From assembly GCA_009777055.1 (NCBI GenBank), contig WRMQ01000017.1, positions 1 to 37,547 on the forward strand: a DNA stretch of 37,547 bases. The letters run 5' to 3'. Below the pieces are notes generated by a model that saw only the letters and a list, made by a program, of their open reading frames with translations, did not search any database and was not told the origin of the DNA. Positions 1-7,657 of this stretch are shown here, one piece after another. Source of the DNA: Oscillospiraceae bacterium. GTDB taxonomy: Bacteria > Bacillota > Clostridia > Oscillospirales > Acutalibacteraceae. Made by a program: the position numbers and the translations under genes. Numbering within the stretch: the stretch's first letter is position 1; each line of letters opens with the position of its first letter.

Positions 1-14
1 AGGCTAAAAAATGT

Positions 15-103
15 GTAGGGGCTAAAAAATGTAGGGGCTCAAATTTTTGAGCCCTGCCAACTAAGAGCAAGAATCAACAGGGCTCAAATTTTTGAGCCCC
101 TAC
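15..103. repeat. REP-like inverted pair of GTAGGGG palindromes
   Basis: A degenerate unit (15-30, GTAGGGGCTAAAAAAT) is followed by a full palindrome at 31-56 (GTAGGGGCTCAAA, then TTTTTGAGCCCTG) and its inverted copy at 78-103 (CAGGGCTCAAA, then TTTTTGAGCCCCTAC), with 21 bp between them. GTAGGGG/CCCCTAC lies at the outer ends. The same sequences recur near 17100, 18260 and 31370. GTAG beside a hairpin, in inverted pairs, is the layout of REP/BIME elements; I infer membership from form only. Confidence 0.8.
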
Positions 104-134
104 CCACAAAACAATGCAAAGGAGGGCGGGGCCT

Positions 135-1160
135 GTGTTTCGGCAAGCAAAATATGTCATTTCGCGCGTGCGCAAAATGGATACCAGACGAATGCGGGCC
201 GTCGCCCGCGAATTGAGCGGCAAAGCGCGCAAGCCAGCCTTCTGGCTGTTTATGGATATGGTATATTGCGGGTTCCGCTATGGCGCGGGGTATATGGATT
301 ACCGTCTGTTCGAATTCTACCGCCGCGGCCGCGCCCAGCGGGCCACCTATCTCACCCGGAGCAGGAGCAACGCCCTTATCGCGAAATATAACCGGCCCGA
401 CCGCGCGGCGCTGGTGGAAAACAAGCTGAGCTTCTGCCGCCTGTATGAGCGCTTCCTGGGCCGCGGCTGGCTGGATATCACGGTGGCCGGCGCGGAGGAG
501 CTGGCGGCCTTTCTCGCGAAAAACCCCGTCTTTTTCGCCAAAACCCCCGACGGCATGTGCGGCTCCGGGGTTTTAAAAATCACTGTTGACCACGGCGAGC
601 CCCCCGAAGCGCTGCGCGAACGAATGCGGAGCTCAAACCATACACTCTGGGAGGAGCCGATTCAGCAGCACGAGGCGCTGACGCGCCTGTGCCCCCTGGC
701 GGTGAACACCGTGCGCGTGATGACGCTGCGCCTGGGGGAGGAAACGCATTTTCTCAAAGCCTTTCTGCGCATGAGCAACGGCCGCGAGGTGGATAACCTC
801 AACGCGGGCGGGTTCGCGGCCCCCATAGATCTCGAAACCGGCGTGATTTCCCTTCCCGCCGCGGACAAGGACGGCCTCAGCTACGAAACGCACCCCGTCA
901 GCGGAGAGCCGATTGTCGGCTTTCAGATCCCCTTTTGGAAGGAATGCCTCGCCATGGTGCGGGAGGCCGCCCTGGCGGAGCCGGAGGTACGTTACCTGGG
1001 CTGGGACGCGGCCATTACGCCCCGCGGCCCTGTTCTGGTGGAGGCCAACAGCCTTCCCGGCCATGATATCTGCCAGCTGCCCGCCCACCTGCCGGACCAT
1101 CTGGGCATGCTGCCGCAAATCGAAAAGCTGGAGCGGGATTATGAACTTAGCATGAGGTGA
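135..1160 (+). CDS. Sugar-transfer-associated ATP-grasp family protein
   Basis: A 341-residue protein resembling the sugar-transfer-associated ATP-grasp family (ATPgrasp_ST). It carries the family's order of motifs: a basic N-terminus, a nucleotide-binding segment around FFAKTPDGMCGSGVLKI, a central region LCPLAVNTVRVMTLR, and the C-terminal GWDAAITPRGPVLVEANSLPG with the acidic/Asn metal-binding pattern of ATP-grasp enzymes. Members are thought to ligate a carboxylate and an amine or hydroxyl in cell-surface polysaccharide modification; the substrate here is unknown. The frame is open from an ATG at 114, but GGAGG at 121-125 lies nine bases before a GTG at 135, so I prefer that start. It begins just downstream of the REP-like pair. 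The next gene starts five bases after its stop. No glycosyltransferase cluster is visible, though the window edge is close. Confidence 0.85.
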   Translation: MFRQAKYVISRVRKMDTRRMRAVARELSGKARKPAFWLFMDMVYCGFRYGAGYMDYRLFEFYRRGRAQRATYLTRSRSNALIAKYNRPDRAALVENKLSFCRLYERFLGRGWLDITVAGAEELAAFLAKNPVFFAKTPDGMCGSGVLKITVDHGEPPEALRERMRSSNHTLWEEPIQQHEALTRLCPLAVNTVRVMTLRLGEETHFLKAFLRMSNGREVDNLNAGGFAAPIDLETGVISLPAADKDGLSYETHPVSGEPIVGFQIPFWKECLAMVREAALAEPEVRYLGWDAAITPRGPVLVEANSLPGHDICQLPAHLPDHLGMLPQIEKLERDYELSMR

Positions 1161-1165
1161 AGCGT

Positions 1166-1267
1166 ATGCAGAAAAAATCGAACTGGACCCGCATCGTCGC
1201 TGTCGTATTGGCGGCATTGATGCTTTTAGGCGTGTTCGGCGCGGGGCTGAGCGCCCTGCTCAGATGA
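1166..1267 (+). CDS. 33-residue single-span membrane peptide
   Basis: A short ORF between the ATP-grasp gene and metY, begun by ATG five bases after the upstream stop. The TGAGGTGA at the end of the upstream gene provides an SD-like sequence. It reads MQKKSNWTRIV, then an uninterrupted hydrophobic stretch of about 20 residues (AVVLAALMLLGVFGAGLSAL) ending in LR. Basic N-terminus plus one helix suggests a one-pass inner-membrane microprotein with the N-terminus inside. Peptides of this form are common in Clostridia but I know of no established function. Its placement suggests co-transcription with both neighbours. Confidence 0.6.
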   Translation: MQKKSNWTRIVAVVLAALMLLGVFGAGLSALLR

Positions 1268-1286
1268 CATAACGAGGAGAATTCGC

Positions 1287-2570
1287 ATGGAGAAGCAAAA
1301 ATATCAATTCGAAACCCTGCAGGTGCAGGTGGGCCATGAGCGGCCCGACCCGGCCACGGACGCCCACGAGATTCCAATCTATCTCACCAACGCCTATGTT
1401 TTCCCGGATTCCGAATCGGCGGCGGCGCGCTTTGCCCTCACGGAGCCCGGCAATATCTATACCCGCATTATGAACCCCACCTCAGACGCCTTTGAGCGGC
1501 GCGCCGCGGCTCTGGAGGGGGGCGTGGCCGCGCTTTCCATGGCCTCCGGCATGGCGGCGGTGGCCTACGCCGTGCAGAACATCGCCCGGGCGGGGGATCA
1601 TATCGTCTCCGACAAGCGCGTCTATGGCGGCACCTTCAACCTGTTTTCCCATACCCTGCCCCAACAGGGCCTGGAAACGACCTTCGTCGACGGCGGGGAT
1701 CCCGCCAGCTTTGAGGCAGCGATCCGCCCCAATACCAAGGCGCTTTTTTTCGAAACCCTGGGCAACCCCAATTCCACGGTGCCGGATATTGAGGCCCTGG
1801 CCGATATCGCCCACCGCCACGGCATTCCCCTGATCGCCGACAACACCTTCGCCACGCCCTATCTCCTGCGCCCCATCGAGTACGGGGCCGACATCGTGCT
1901 GCACTCCGCCACGAAGTTCCTGGGCGGGCATGGCACGGTTACCGGCGGCGTGGTTGTGGACAGCGGCGGCTTCGACTGGGCCAACGGAAAATTCCCCGGC
2001 CTGTCGGAGCCCAACGAAAGCTACCACGGCGTGGTATTTACCGAGGCGGCGGGGCCGGCGGCCTATATCGCCAAAATGCGTACGACGCTCCTGCGGGACA
2101 CCGGCGCCTGTATCAGCCCCTTCAATTCCTTCCTGCTCCTGCAGGGCATGGATACCCTCTCGCTGCGCATGGAGCGGCACACCCAAAACGCGCTGCGGGT
2201 GGTGGAATACCTCGCGGCGCATCCCGGGGTGGAGCGGGTGAACCATCCCGCGCTGCCCGGGCACCCCGACCACGCGCTGTATCAAAAATACTTTTCCAGG
2301 GGCGCGGGCTCCATCTTTACCTTTGAGATCAAGGGCGGGGCCGATGCCGCCCGGCGCTTCTGCGAAGGCCTGGAGCTCTTCGCCATGGTGGCCAACGTCG
2401 CGGACGTCAAGAGCCTTGTGGTGCATCCGGCCAGCACCACCCACGCCCAGCTGAGCGAAGAGGACCGCCTGGACTGCGGCATTCTGCCCGGCACCGTGCG
2501 GCTGAGTATCGGCATTGAGCATATCGGCGATATCCTCGCCGATCTTGAATTGGGCTTCAAAGCCGTATAG
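1287..2570 (+). CDS. metY: O-acetylhomoserine sulfhydrylase (aminocarboxypropyltransferase)
   Basis: A 427-residue PLP enzyme of the Cys/Met metabolism family, the usual length for MetY rather than for the shorter MetB/MetC (about 380). It should convert O-acetylhomoserine plus sulfide to homocysteine in the cytosol. Family signatures are [28 protein letters not shown], the segment [10 protein letters not shown] and the PLP-lysine motif [12 protein letters not shown] with K210. The MetY-type insertion ([18 protein letters not shown]) is present. GAGGAG lies eight bases or so before the ATG. It heads a sulfur cluster with cysK two genes downstream. No S-box or T-box is visible upstream; the interval is filled by the 33-residue ORF. 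Confidence 0.95.
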   Translation: MEKQKYQFETLQVQVGHERPDPATDAHEIPIYLTNAYVFPDSESAAARFALTEPGNIYTRIMNPTSDAFERRAAALEGGVAALSMASGMAAVAYAVQNIARAGDHIVSDKRVYGGTFNLFSHTLPQQGLETTFVDGGDPASFEAAIRPNTKALFFETLGNPNSTVPDIEALADIAHRHGIPLIADNTFATPYLLRPIEYGADIVLHSATKFLGGHGTVTGGVVVDSGGFDWANGKFPGLSEPNESYHGVVFTEAAGPAAYIAKMRTTLLRDTGACISPFNSFLLLQGMDTLSLRMERHTQNALRVVEYLAAHPGVERVNHPALPGHPDHALYQKYFSRGAGSIFTFEIKGGADAARRFCEGLELFAMVANVADVKSLVVHPASTTHAQLSEEDRLDCGILPGTVRLSIGIEHIGDILADLELGFKAV

Positions 2571-2637
2571 TACAAGACAGCAGCGAATAAATATAGCCTG
2601 TAAGCTCATTTTTGCAATCAGATGGGAGACAGGTTAT

Positions 2638-3459
2638 ATGGAGCGCAATCAGCCAAAGAACGTCTATGGCCTCGCGGTGGGCTTTTTCAGGCAGAGAACA
2701 GTTGAAAGCTTCAGAGCGGCTCTCGCCGCGGGCTTCACCGAGCTTGAGATGGGCATGAAAATGAAGCTGGGCACCGATGACATGTTCATCGACGCCCAGC
2801 GGGAGCTCAAGCTGCTGCGGGAAGCGGGCCTGCACGTGCGGTCCATTCACCTTCCCTACGGCGAGGCCTGGGATATTTCGGAGCCCGGCAAGGCAAAGCG
2901 GCGCGCGCGGCTGGAGCTGCTGCGGATTTTTTTGCACTGGGCGGCTTCGGAGGGCATCACGGCCGCGGTGCTGCACGCGAGCAGCGCGCCAATCCGCGCG
3001 AATGAGCGCGGGCTGCGCCTGCGGGTGGCGGAGGAATCCATCGGGCTGCTGGGGGCCTTCTCGCGGGAAGCGGGGATTCAGCTGGCGGTGGAAAACCTGC
3101 CGGGCACGGCCCTGGGCAACCAGTCGGGCGAACTGCTGACGCTTACGGGCGGCGGAAAGCACGCGGGCATTTGCTTCGACGTGAACCACCTGACCCTGGA
3201 GGCCCACGGGACCTTTCTGCGGCGGCTGGGGGAGCGGGTGATCACCACCCACCTTTCGGATTACGACGGCGCGCGAGAGCGCCACTGGCCCCCCGGCGAC
3301 GGCGTGATCGACTGGCCCGCGCTGCTGCGCGTTTTTGCGGAGCTGAACTACGCCGGCCCGTGGATTTTCGAGTTCGGCGCGTGCGCCTCGCCCTCGGGGC
3401 AGTGCGTCACGCCGGCGGCGCTGATGGACCGCTTCCTGCATTACCAGAAAGAGAGTTAG
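2638..3459 (+). CDS. Sugar phosphate isomerase/epimerase-like TIM barrel protein
   Basis: A 273-residue protein of the AP-endonuclease-2-like (xylose isomerase-type) TIM barrel family. Visible motifs at the ends of the barrel strands are SIHLPYGEAWD, AVLHASSAP, LAVENLPGTALGNQSGE, GICFDVNHLTLE, TTHLSDYDG...HWPPGDG and IFEFG; the Glu, Asp, His and Glu residues match the usual divalent-metal ligands. The frame extends upstream into metY (to 2515), but the ATG at 2638 follows GGGAG at 2624-2628 and gives the normal family N-terminus. It sits between metY and cysK, three bases before cysK, so it is probably in the operon although no sulfur role is known. The substrate cannot be read from sequence. 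Confidence 0.85.
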   Translation: MERNQPKNVYGLAVGFFRQRTVESFRAALAAGFTELEMGMKMKLGTDDMFIDAQRELKLLREAGLHVRSIHLPYGEAWDISEPGKAKRRARLELLRIFLHWAASEGITAAVLHASSAPIRANERGLRLRVAEESIGLLGAFSREAGIQLAVENLPGTALGNQSGELLTLTGGGKHAGICFDVNHLTLEAHGTFLRRLGERVITTHLSDYDGARERHWPPGDGVIDWPALLRVFAELNYAGPWIFEFGACASPSGQCVTPAALMDRFLHYQKES

Positions 3460-3462
3460 CCC

Positions 3463-4392
3463 ATGACCATACCCAATTCCATCACGGATATCATCGGCGG
3501 CACGCCGCTGCTGGCGCTGGACAGCTACGCGAAAAAGCAAAAGTCCGGCGCGCGCATCACCGCGAAGCTGGAATATCTCAACCCCGCCGGAAGCGTCAAG
3601 GACCGGGTTGCCCGGGCAATGATTGCGGACGCCGAGGCCAGGGGCATGCTGAAGCCCGGGGCGGTGATCATCGAGCCCACCAGCGGCAACACGGGCATCG
3701 GCCTGGCCGCCATCGCCGCCGCGAAGGGCTATGGAATCGTGCTCACCATGCCGGAGACCATGTCCATCGAGCGGCGGAACCTCCTGGCGGCCTACGGCGC
3801 GCAGCTGGTGCTCACCGAAGGGGCCAAGGGCATGAAGGGGGCCATCGCCAGGGCGGAGCGGCTCCATGCCGAAACGCCGGGCAGCTTCGTCCCCCGCCAA
3901 TTCAGCAACCCGGTGAACCCCCGGACGCACTTTGAGACCACCGGCCCGGAGATCTGGGCGGGCACACAGGGCCTGGTGGATATTCTGGTGGCGGGGGTGG
4001 GCACCGGCGGCACGATCAGCGGCGCGGGCGCTTATCTCAAGGGGATGAATCCTCTCCTCCGGGTCGTCGCCGTGGAGCCGGCGGATTCCCCCGTGCTTTC
4101 GGGCGGCGCGCCCGGCCCGCACAAGCTCCAGGGCATCGGGGCGGGCTTTGTGCCCGACACCCTGGACCAGGGGATCTATGATGAAATCATAGCCGTCGGC
4201 GAGGCGGAGGCCTGCGAGGCCAGCAGGACCCTCGCGCTGACCCAGGGCGTGCTGGCGGGGATTTCCTCCGGCGCGGCGCTGTGGGCCGCGGGGCAGGTGG
4301 CCGCCCGGCCGGAAAACGCCGGCAAGCTGATCGTCGTGATATTACCCGACAGCGGGGAAAGATATTTATCCACGCCGTTATTCGCGAAATAA
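3463..4392 (+). CDS. cysK: Cysteine synthase A (O-acetylserine sulfhydrylase)
   Basis: A 309-residue fold-type II PLP enzyme that should make cysteine from O-acetylserine and sulfide. The PLP lysine is K46 in [10 protein letters not shown]. The substrate loop [11 protein letters not shown], the phosphate-binding [12 protein letters not shown], the [10 protein letters not shown]-type segment ([10 protein letters not shown]) and GISSGAAL near the C-terminus are all present; length is typical. It begins three bases after the isomerase-like gene, so translation may be coupled. Its last codons (TTC GCG AAA TAA) are the beginning of an AT-rich tandem repeat. With metY and the downstream iscS it makes this stretch a sulfur acquisition and transfer block. 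Confidence 0.96.
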   Translation: MTIPNSITDIIGGTPLLALDSYAKKQKSGARITAKLEYLNPAGSVKDRVARAMIADAEARGMLKPGAVIIEPTSGNTGIGLAAIAAAKGYGIVLTMPETMSIERRNLLAAYGAQLVLTEGAKGMKGAIARAERLHAETPGSFVPRQFSNPVNPRTHFETTGPEIWAGTQGLVDILVAGVGTGGTISGAGAYLKGMNPLLRVVAVEPADSPVLSGGAPGPHKLQGIGAGFVPDTLDQGIYDEIIAVGEAEACEASRTLALTQGVLAGISSGAALWAAGQVAARPENAGKLIVVILPDSGERYLSTPLFAK

Positions 4393-4469
4393 ATTTTAAA
4401 AAAGAAATTTGCGAAATAAAAATTAAAAAAAGAAATTGCGAAACAGAAACAAACTTCTTGCGAAACAGG
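4384..4469. repeat. AT-rich tandem repeat starting in the cysK 3' end
   Basis: GCGAAAT/C recurs at 4384, 4411, 4438 and 4460. The first two units are 27 bp and nearly identical (GCGAAATAAA..TTAAAAAA..GAAATT); the last two are shortened and diverged. The cysK stop codon TAA lies in the first unit. No hairpin with a T-run is obvious, so I do not call it a terminator. Confidence 0.7.
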
Positions 4470-4479
4470 TTGCTTTTTG

Positions 4480-4582
4480 CCAGTGGGCGACCGCAGGTCG
4501 CCCCTACTATGAATTCTGCCCTAATTTGATATCAATCCATCACGAAGGATCATCGTAGGGGCGCACTGTGTGCGCCCGCTGG
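4480..4582. repeat. REP-like inverted pair, GTAGGGG ends facing inward
   Basis: Two different hairpins share end motifs. The left one (4480-4507) runs CCAGTGGGCGACC, GCA, GGTCGCCCCTAC; the right one (4555-4582) runs GTAGGGGCGCAC, TGT, GTGCGCCCGCTGG. The outer ends are CCAGTGGGC and GCCCGCTGG, the inner ends CCCCTAC and GTAGGGG, with 47 bp between. The stems differ in sequence from those near 31 and 17125 yet remain self-complementary. Confidence 0.75.
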
Positions 4583-4653
4583 AACCAATCAATTTCGCAG
4601 GAAGTCAACAAAAAAACAGACATAAAGCAAAAGTCAGAAAGAAGGTTTTGCCT

Positions 4654-5850
4654 TTGCGCGCATATTTGGATAACGCGGCGACCACGCGGCTCAGCGACGC
4701 CGCCCGGGAGGCCATGCTTCCCTATTTTGACGGAATTTACGGCAATCCCTCCAGCCTGCATGACGAGGGGCAGCGGGCGGGCGCGGCCCTGCAAAACGCC
4801 CGGGAGCGCATCGCCGCGGCCATCCATGCCGATCCGGGGGAGATCTACTTCACCTCCGGCGGCACGGAATCCAACAACATGGCCATCTGCAGCGCCGCGA
4901 ATTGCAGCGCCGCGCGGCGCCCCGCGCCGGCCCCGGAGCGCCGGAAAAGGCACATCATATCCAGCGCGATTGAGCACCACGCGGTGCTGCATCCCCTGGA
5001 GGCGCTGCAAAAAGAGGGCTTCGAAATCACCCTGCTGCCCGTGGAGCCCGAAACCGGCCTGGTGAAGCCCGCCGACCTGGAGGCCGCCCTGCGGGAGGAC
5101 ACCGCCCTGGTCACCATTATGACGGCCAATAACGAGGTGGGCACGATTCAGCCCATCGCGGCACTGGGGGAGCTCTGCCGGGCGCGGGGCGTGGTGTTCC
5201 ATAGCGACGCGGTGCAGGCCGTGGGCCATATCCCGGTGGATGTGCGCGCGATGAATGTGGACATGCTCAGCCTTTCGGCGCATAAATTCCACGGCCCGAA
5301 GGGGGTCGGCGCGCTCTACTGCCGGCGCGGCGCGCCGCTGTGCCCGCTGCTGCTGGGCGGCGCGCAGGAGCGCTCCCGCCGGGCGGGCACCGAGAACATT
5401 CCCGGTATCATGGGCATGGCAGCCGCGCTGGAGGAATCCGCCGCGGAGCTGGCGGAGGTCTCTCTCCGCTTGACGGGCTTCCGTGATGAAATGATCGACC
5501 AGTTCCTGCGGCTGCCGCGCACACATCTCAACGGCGACCGGCTGCAAAGGCTGCCCGGCAATGCCAGCCTCTGCTTCGAGGGCCTGGAAGGAGAGGCCCT
5601 GCTGCTGCTGCTGGACGCCAAAGGCATCGCGGCTTCCTCGGGCTCGGCCTGCACCTCAGGCTCCCTGGAGCCCAGCCATGTGCTGCTGGCGCTGGGCAGG
5701 CCCCACGAGGTCGCTCACGGCTCCCTGCGCCTGAGCCTTTCCCGCTACACCACCCGGGAGGAGATTGACCTCGCGCTGGAGGCCGTGCCCCAGACGGTGG
5801 AGTACCTGAGAAGCATTTCGCCCGTGTGGGACCGGCTGCGCCGGGGCTAA
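4654..5850 (+). CDS. iscS: Cysteine desulfurase, IscS/NifS family
   Basis: A 398-residue PLP enzyme that removes sulfur from cysteine and hands it on as a persulfide. The N-terminal signature YLDNAATT, the PLP lysine K211 in LSAHKFHGPKGVG, and the active-site loop SSGSACTSGSLEPSHVL with C333 place it with the IscS/NifS type rather than SufS. The frame opens at a GTG at 4570, but that lies in a REP-like palindrome. GAAGG at 4641-4645 lies eight bases before the TTG at 4654, giving a protein that begins MRAYLDNAATT as the family does; I chose it. iscU follows after 72 bases. Likely clients in the same run are IscU, NadA, MnmA and Nth. Confidence 0.95.
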   Translation: MRAYLDNAATTRLSDAAREAMLPYFDGIYGNPSSLHDEGQRAGAALQNARERIAAAIHADPGEIYFTSGGTESNNMAICSAANCSAARRPAPAPERRKRHIISSAIEHHAVLHPLEALQKEGFEITLLPVEPETGLVKPADLEAALREDTALVTIMTANNEVGTIQPIAALGELCRARGVVFHSDAVQAVGHIPVDVRAMNVDMLSLSAHKFHGPKGVGALYCRRGAPLCPLLLGGAQERSRRAGTENIPGIMGMAAALEESAAELAEVSLRLTGFRDEMIDQFLRLPRTHLNGDRLQRLPGNASLCFEGLEGEALLLLLDAKGIAASSGSACTSGSLEPSHVLLALGRPHEVAHGSLRLSLSRYTTREEIDLALEAVPQTVEYLRSISPVWDRLRRG

Positions 5851-5902
5851 TGCCTTCGGCGCTTAGACGAAAGCGCATCGTAAAATCAAGGAGATTATCC
5901 AT

Positions 5903-5950
5903 ATGGCAAAGGAGAGTATCGTATGGCAATGGTATACAGCGAAAAAGTGA
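5903..5950 (+). other. Possible 15-codon upstream ORF overlapping the iscU start
   Basis: An ATG at 5903 follows an AAGGAG with good spacing and reads MAKESIVWQWYTAKK before a stop at 5948-5950. It overlaps the first nine codons of iscU in another frame, and the iscU ribosome site (AAGGAG, 5908-5913) lies inside it. Whether it is translated cannot be told; it could couple or throttle iscU translation, or be chance. Confidence 0.3.
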
Positions 5951-6378
5951 AGGATCACTTCATCAATCCGCGCAATGTGGGCGAAATCGAAAACGCCGAC
6001 GGCGTCGGCGAGGTCGGCAACGCCAGCTGCGGCGATATCATGAAGGTGTATCTTCAAATTGAGGACGGCGTTATCGCCGACGTGAAATTCAAGACCTTCG
6101 GCTGCGCTTCGGCCATCGCCACGAGCTCCATGGCCACGGAGCTCATCAAGGGCAGGGCCGTGGAGGAGGCTCTGACGCTCACCAATAAGGCCGTGGCCGA
6201 GGCCCTCGACGGCCTGCCGCCGGTGAAGATGCACTGCTCCGTGCTGGCCGAGGAGGCCGTAAAGACGGCGATCAAGGATTATTACGACCGCGCCGGCATT
6301 GCCTACGACCCGGCGCTCTTCGCGGATCTGGAGCGCGGCGGGCACGCGCACGACCATGGAGACCTTGTGGAGGAATAA
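5923..6378 (+). CDS. iscU: Fe-S cluster assembly scaffold, IscU/NifU N-terminal type
   Basis: A 151-residue scaffold protein on which IscS builds Fe-S clusters. The three cluster cysteines are C36 (NASCGD), C61 (TFGCASAIA) and C105 (KMHCSVLAEEA), and the conserved Asp after the first is D38. The N-terminus MAMVYSEKVKDHFINPRNVG is standard. Length is slightly above the 128-145 usual, because of a His/acid-rich tail (GGHAHDHGDLVEE) that could bind metal. AAGGAG seven to nine bases upstream fixes the ATG. It follows iscS and precedes an MNT gene by six bases. No iscR, hscA or fdx is visible, as is normal for simple clostridial iscSU pairs. Confidence 0.95.
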   Translation: MAMVYSEKVKDHFINPRNVGEIENADGVGEVGNASCGDIMKVYLQIEDGVIADVKFKTFGCASAIATSSMATELIKGRAVEEALTLTNKAVAEALDGLPPVKMHCSVLAEEAVKTAIKDYYDRAGIAYDPALFADLERGGHAHDHGDLVEE

Positions 6379-6384
6379 GCCGTT

Positions 6385-6702
6385 ATGGAAGTGGAATACA
6401 ACACGCGGGATGTTTACAGCGTAGACGAAATCAAGGACCGGCTTACGCCGGTGTTCCGCCAATATGGGGTGCGCCGGGCGGTGCTCTTCGGTTCGTACGC
6501 CAGAGGCGAGGCCCGGCCCGTCAGCGATGTTGACCTGCTGGTAGACAGCGGGTTGATGGGGCTTGCGTTTTATGGGTTTGGCTATGATGTTGAGCAAGCG
6601 CTTCGAAAAGAGATTGATCTAATTGATACCTGTGAGGTCATAAACGATTCCCGCATTGACCGGGAAATACAGAATACAGGGGTACAGATTTATGCCGCAT
6701 AA
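6385..6702 (+). CDS. MNT-type nucleotidyltransferase domain protein, no HEPN partner
   Basis: A 105-residue minimal nucleotidyltransferase of the polymerase-beta-like MNT family. It has the signature VLFGSYARGEARPVSDVDLL: the GS motif at residues 36-37, the catalytic pair D48 and D50, and a third acidic residue D78 in KEIDLID. MNT proteins usually pair with a HEPN (DUF86) gene, as in MntA/HepT systems where the MNT partner adds AMP to the HEPN toxin. Here no HEPN gene is adjacent: iscU ends six bases upstream and nadA begins ten bases downstream. The middle of the gene (about 6540-6700) is AT-richer than its neighbours. An orphan antitoxin, or a nucleotidyltransferase with another target, are both possible. 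Confidence 0.85.
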   Translation: MEVEYNTRDVYSVDEIKDRLTPVFRQYGVRRAVLFGSYARGEARPVSDVDLLVDSGLMGLAFYGFGYDVEQALRKEIDLIDTCEVINDSRIDREIQNTGVQIYAA

Positions 6703-6712
6703 AGGTTCGCCA

Positions 6713-7633
6713 ATGACCATCGCACAGCTCCAGGCCGAGATCCTGCGGCTCAAAAAAGAAAATGACGCCTGCATCCTCGCGCATAGCTACCAGGCGCGGG
6801 AGATCCTTGAAATCGCCGACGTGACAGGGGATTCCTTTGCCCTGAGCGCGGCCGCGGCGCGGCAGACGCAGGCCACGATGCTCATGTGCGGCGTGCGCTT
6901 TATGGCCGAAACCGTAAAGCTGCTTTCGCCGGAGAAAACCGTGATTCTCGCGAAGCCCGGCGCGGGCTGCCCCATGGCCGAGCAGATGGACCGCGAGATG
7001 CTTGCCGCCGCACAGGCCCGGTTTCCGGAACACACCACGGTCGCGTATATCAACACCACGGCAAGCCTGAAAACGCTCTGCGACGTCTGCGTGACCTCCT
7101 CCTCCGCGGTGGAGATCGTCCGCAGGCTGCCCAATGAAAAAATTCTCTTCGTCCCGGATTGCAACCTGGGCGACTATGTGGCGAAGCAGGTCCCGGAAAA
7201 GGAGATCAGGCTGCTGCAGGGCGGCTGCCCGATCCACGCCGCCGTCACGCCCGGGGAGGTGAAGCGCGCGAAGGCGGCCCACCCCGGCGCCCTCGTGCTG
7301 GCGCACCCGGAATGCGTGCCCGCCGTGGTGGCCCTGGCGGATTACGTCGGCTCCACCGCCGGGATCATGCGCTACGCCAAGGCGTCCTCCGCGCGGGAGT
7401 TCATCATCGGCACGGAGCTGAGCATCGCGGAGCATCTGCAATACGAATGCCCGGAGAAACGCTTCTACGGCCTCAGCGGCAAGCTCATCTGCCCCAACAT
7501 GAAGCTGACCACGCTGCCGGACGTTCTGCTGGCGCTGCGGGGGCAGGGCGGAGAAGAAATTATCCTGGACGGCGATACCCTGCGCGATGCCCGCAAGTGC
7601 ATCGACGAGATGATCCGGCTGGGAAATCATTGA
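6713..7633 (+). CDS. nadA: Quinolinate synthase
   Basis: A 306-residue 4Fe-4S enzyme that condenses iminoaspartate (from NadB) with dihydroxyacetone phosphate to quinolinate. Cluster ligands are C86 (GAGCPMAEQ), C172 (GGCPIH) and C260 (LICPNMK), spaced 86 and 88 residues apart as in other NadA proteins. YINTTASLK, VTSSSAVEIV and HPEC..VVALADYVGSTAGI are also present. The frame is open further upstream inside the MNT gene; AAAGG at 6701-6705 lies seven bases before the ATG at 6713. nadB and nadC lie far away on the other strand (18349-20726), so NAD synthesis is split and nadA is placed with its Fe-S suppliers. Its stop codon lies in a heptamer repeat. Confidence 0.95.
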   Translation: MTIAQLQAEILRLKKENDACILAHSYQAREILEIADVTGDSFALSAAAARQTQATMLMCGVRFMAETVKLLSPEKTVILAKPGAGCPMAEQMDREMLAAAQARFPEHTTVAYINTTASLKTLCDVCVTSSSAVEIVRRLPNEKILFVPDCNLGDYVAKQVPEKEIRLLQGGCPIHAAVTPGEVKRAKAAHPGALVLAHPECVPAVVALADYVGSTAGIMRYAKASSAREFIIGTELSIAEHLQYECPEKRFYGLSGKLICPNMKLTTLPDVLLALRGQGGEEIILDGDTLRDARKCIDEMIRLGNH

Positions 7634-7657
7634 GAATTGAGAATTGAGAATTGAGAA
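7630..7657. repeat. Four perfect TTGAGAA heptamers at the nadA/mnmA junction
   Basis: TTGAGAA is repeated exactly four times, with a partial fifth unit. The first copy contains the nadA stop (TGA, 7631-7633), and the fourth begins at the TTG used as the mnmA start (7651). As the unit is seven bases, gain or loss changes the spacing between stop and start and which TTG is in frame. Confidence 0.9.

Noticed and set aside
2557-4122. A 521-codon open frame on the minus strand opposite the isomerase-like gene and cysK
   Set aside because: The plus-strand genes have clear family motifs and ribosome sites; the reverse frame is His/Gly/Arg/Ala-rich with no motif, as expected for a shadow in high-GC DNA.
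4570-4653. GTG 4570 as the iscS start, adding 28 residues
   Set aside because: The GTG lies in a REP-like palindrome and the added residues (PLEPINFAGSQQKNRHKAK) are not family-like; the TTG at 4654 has a ribosome site and gives the normal N-terminus.
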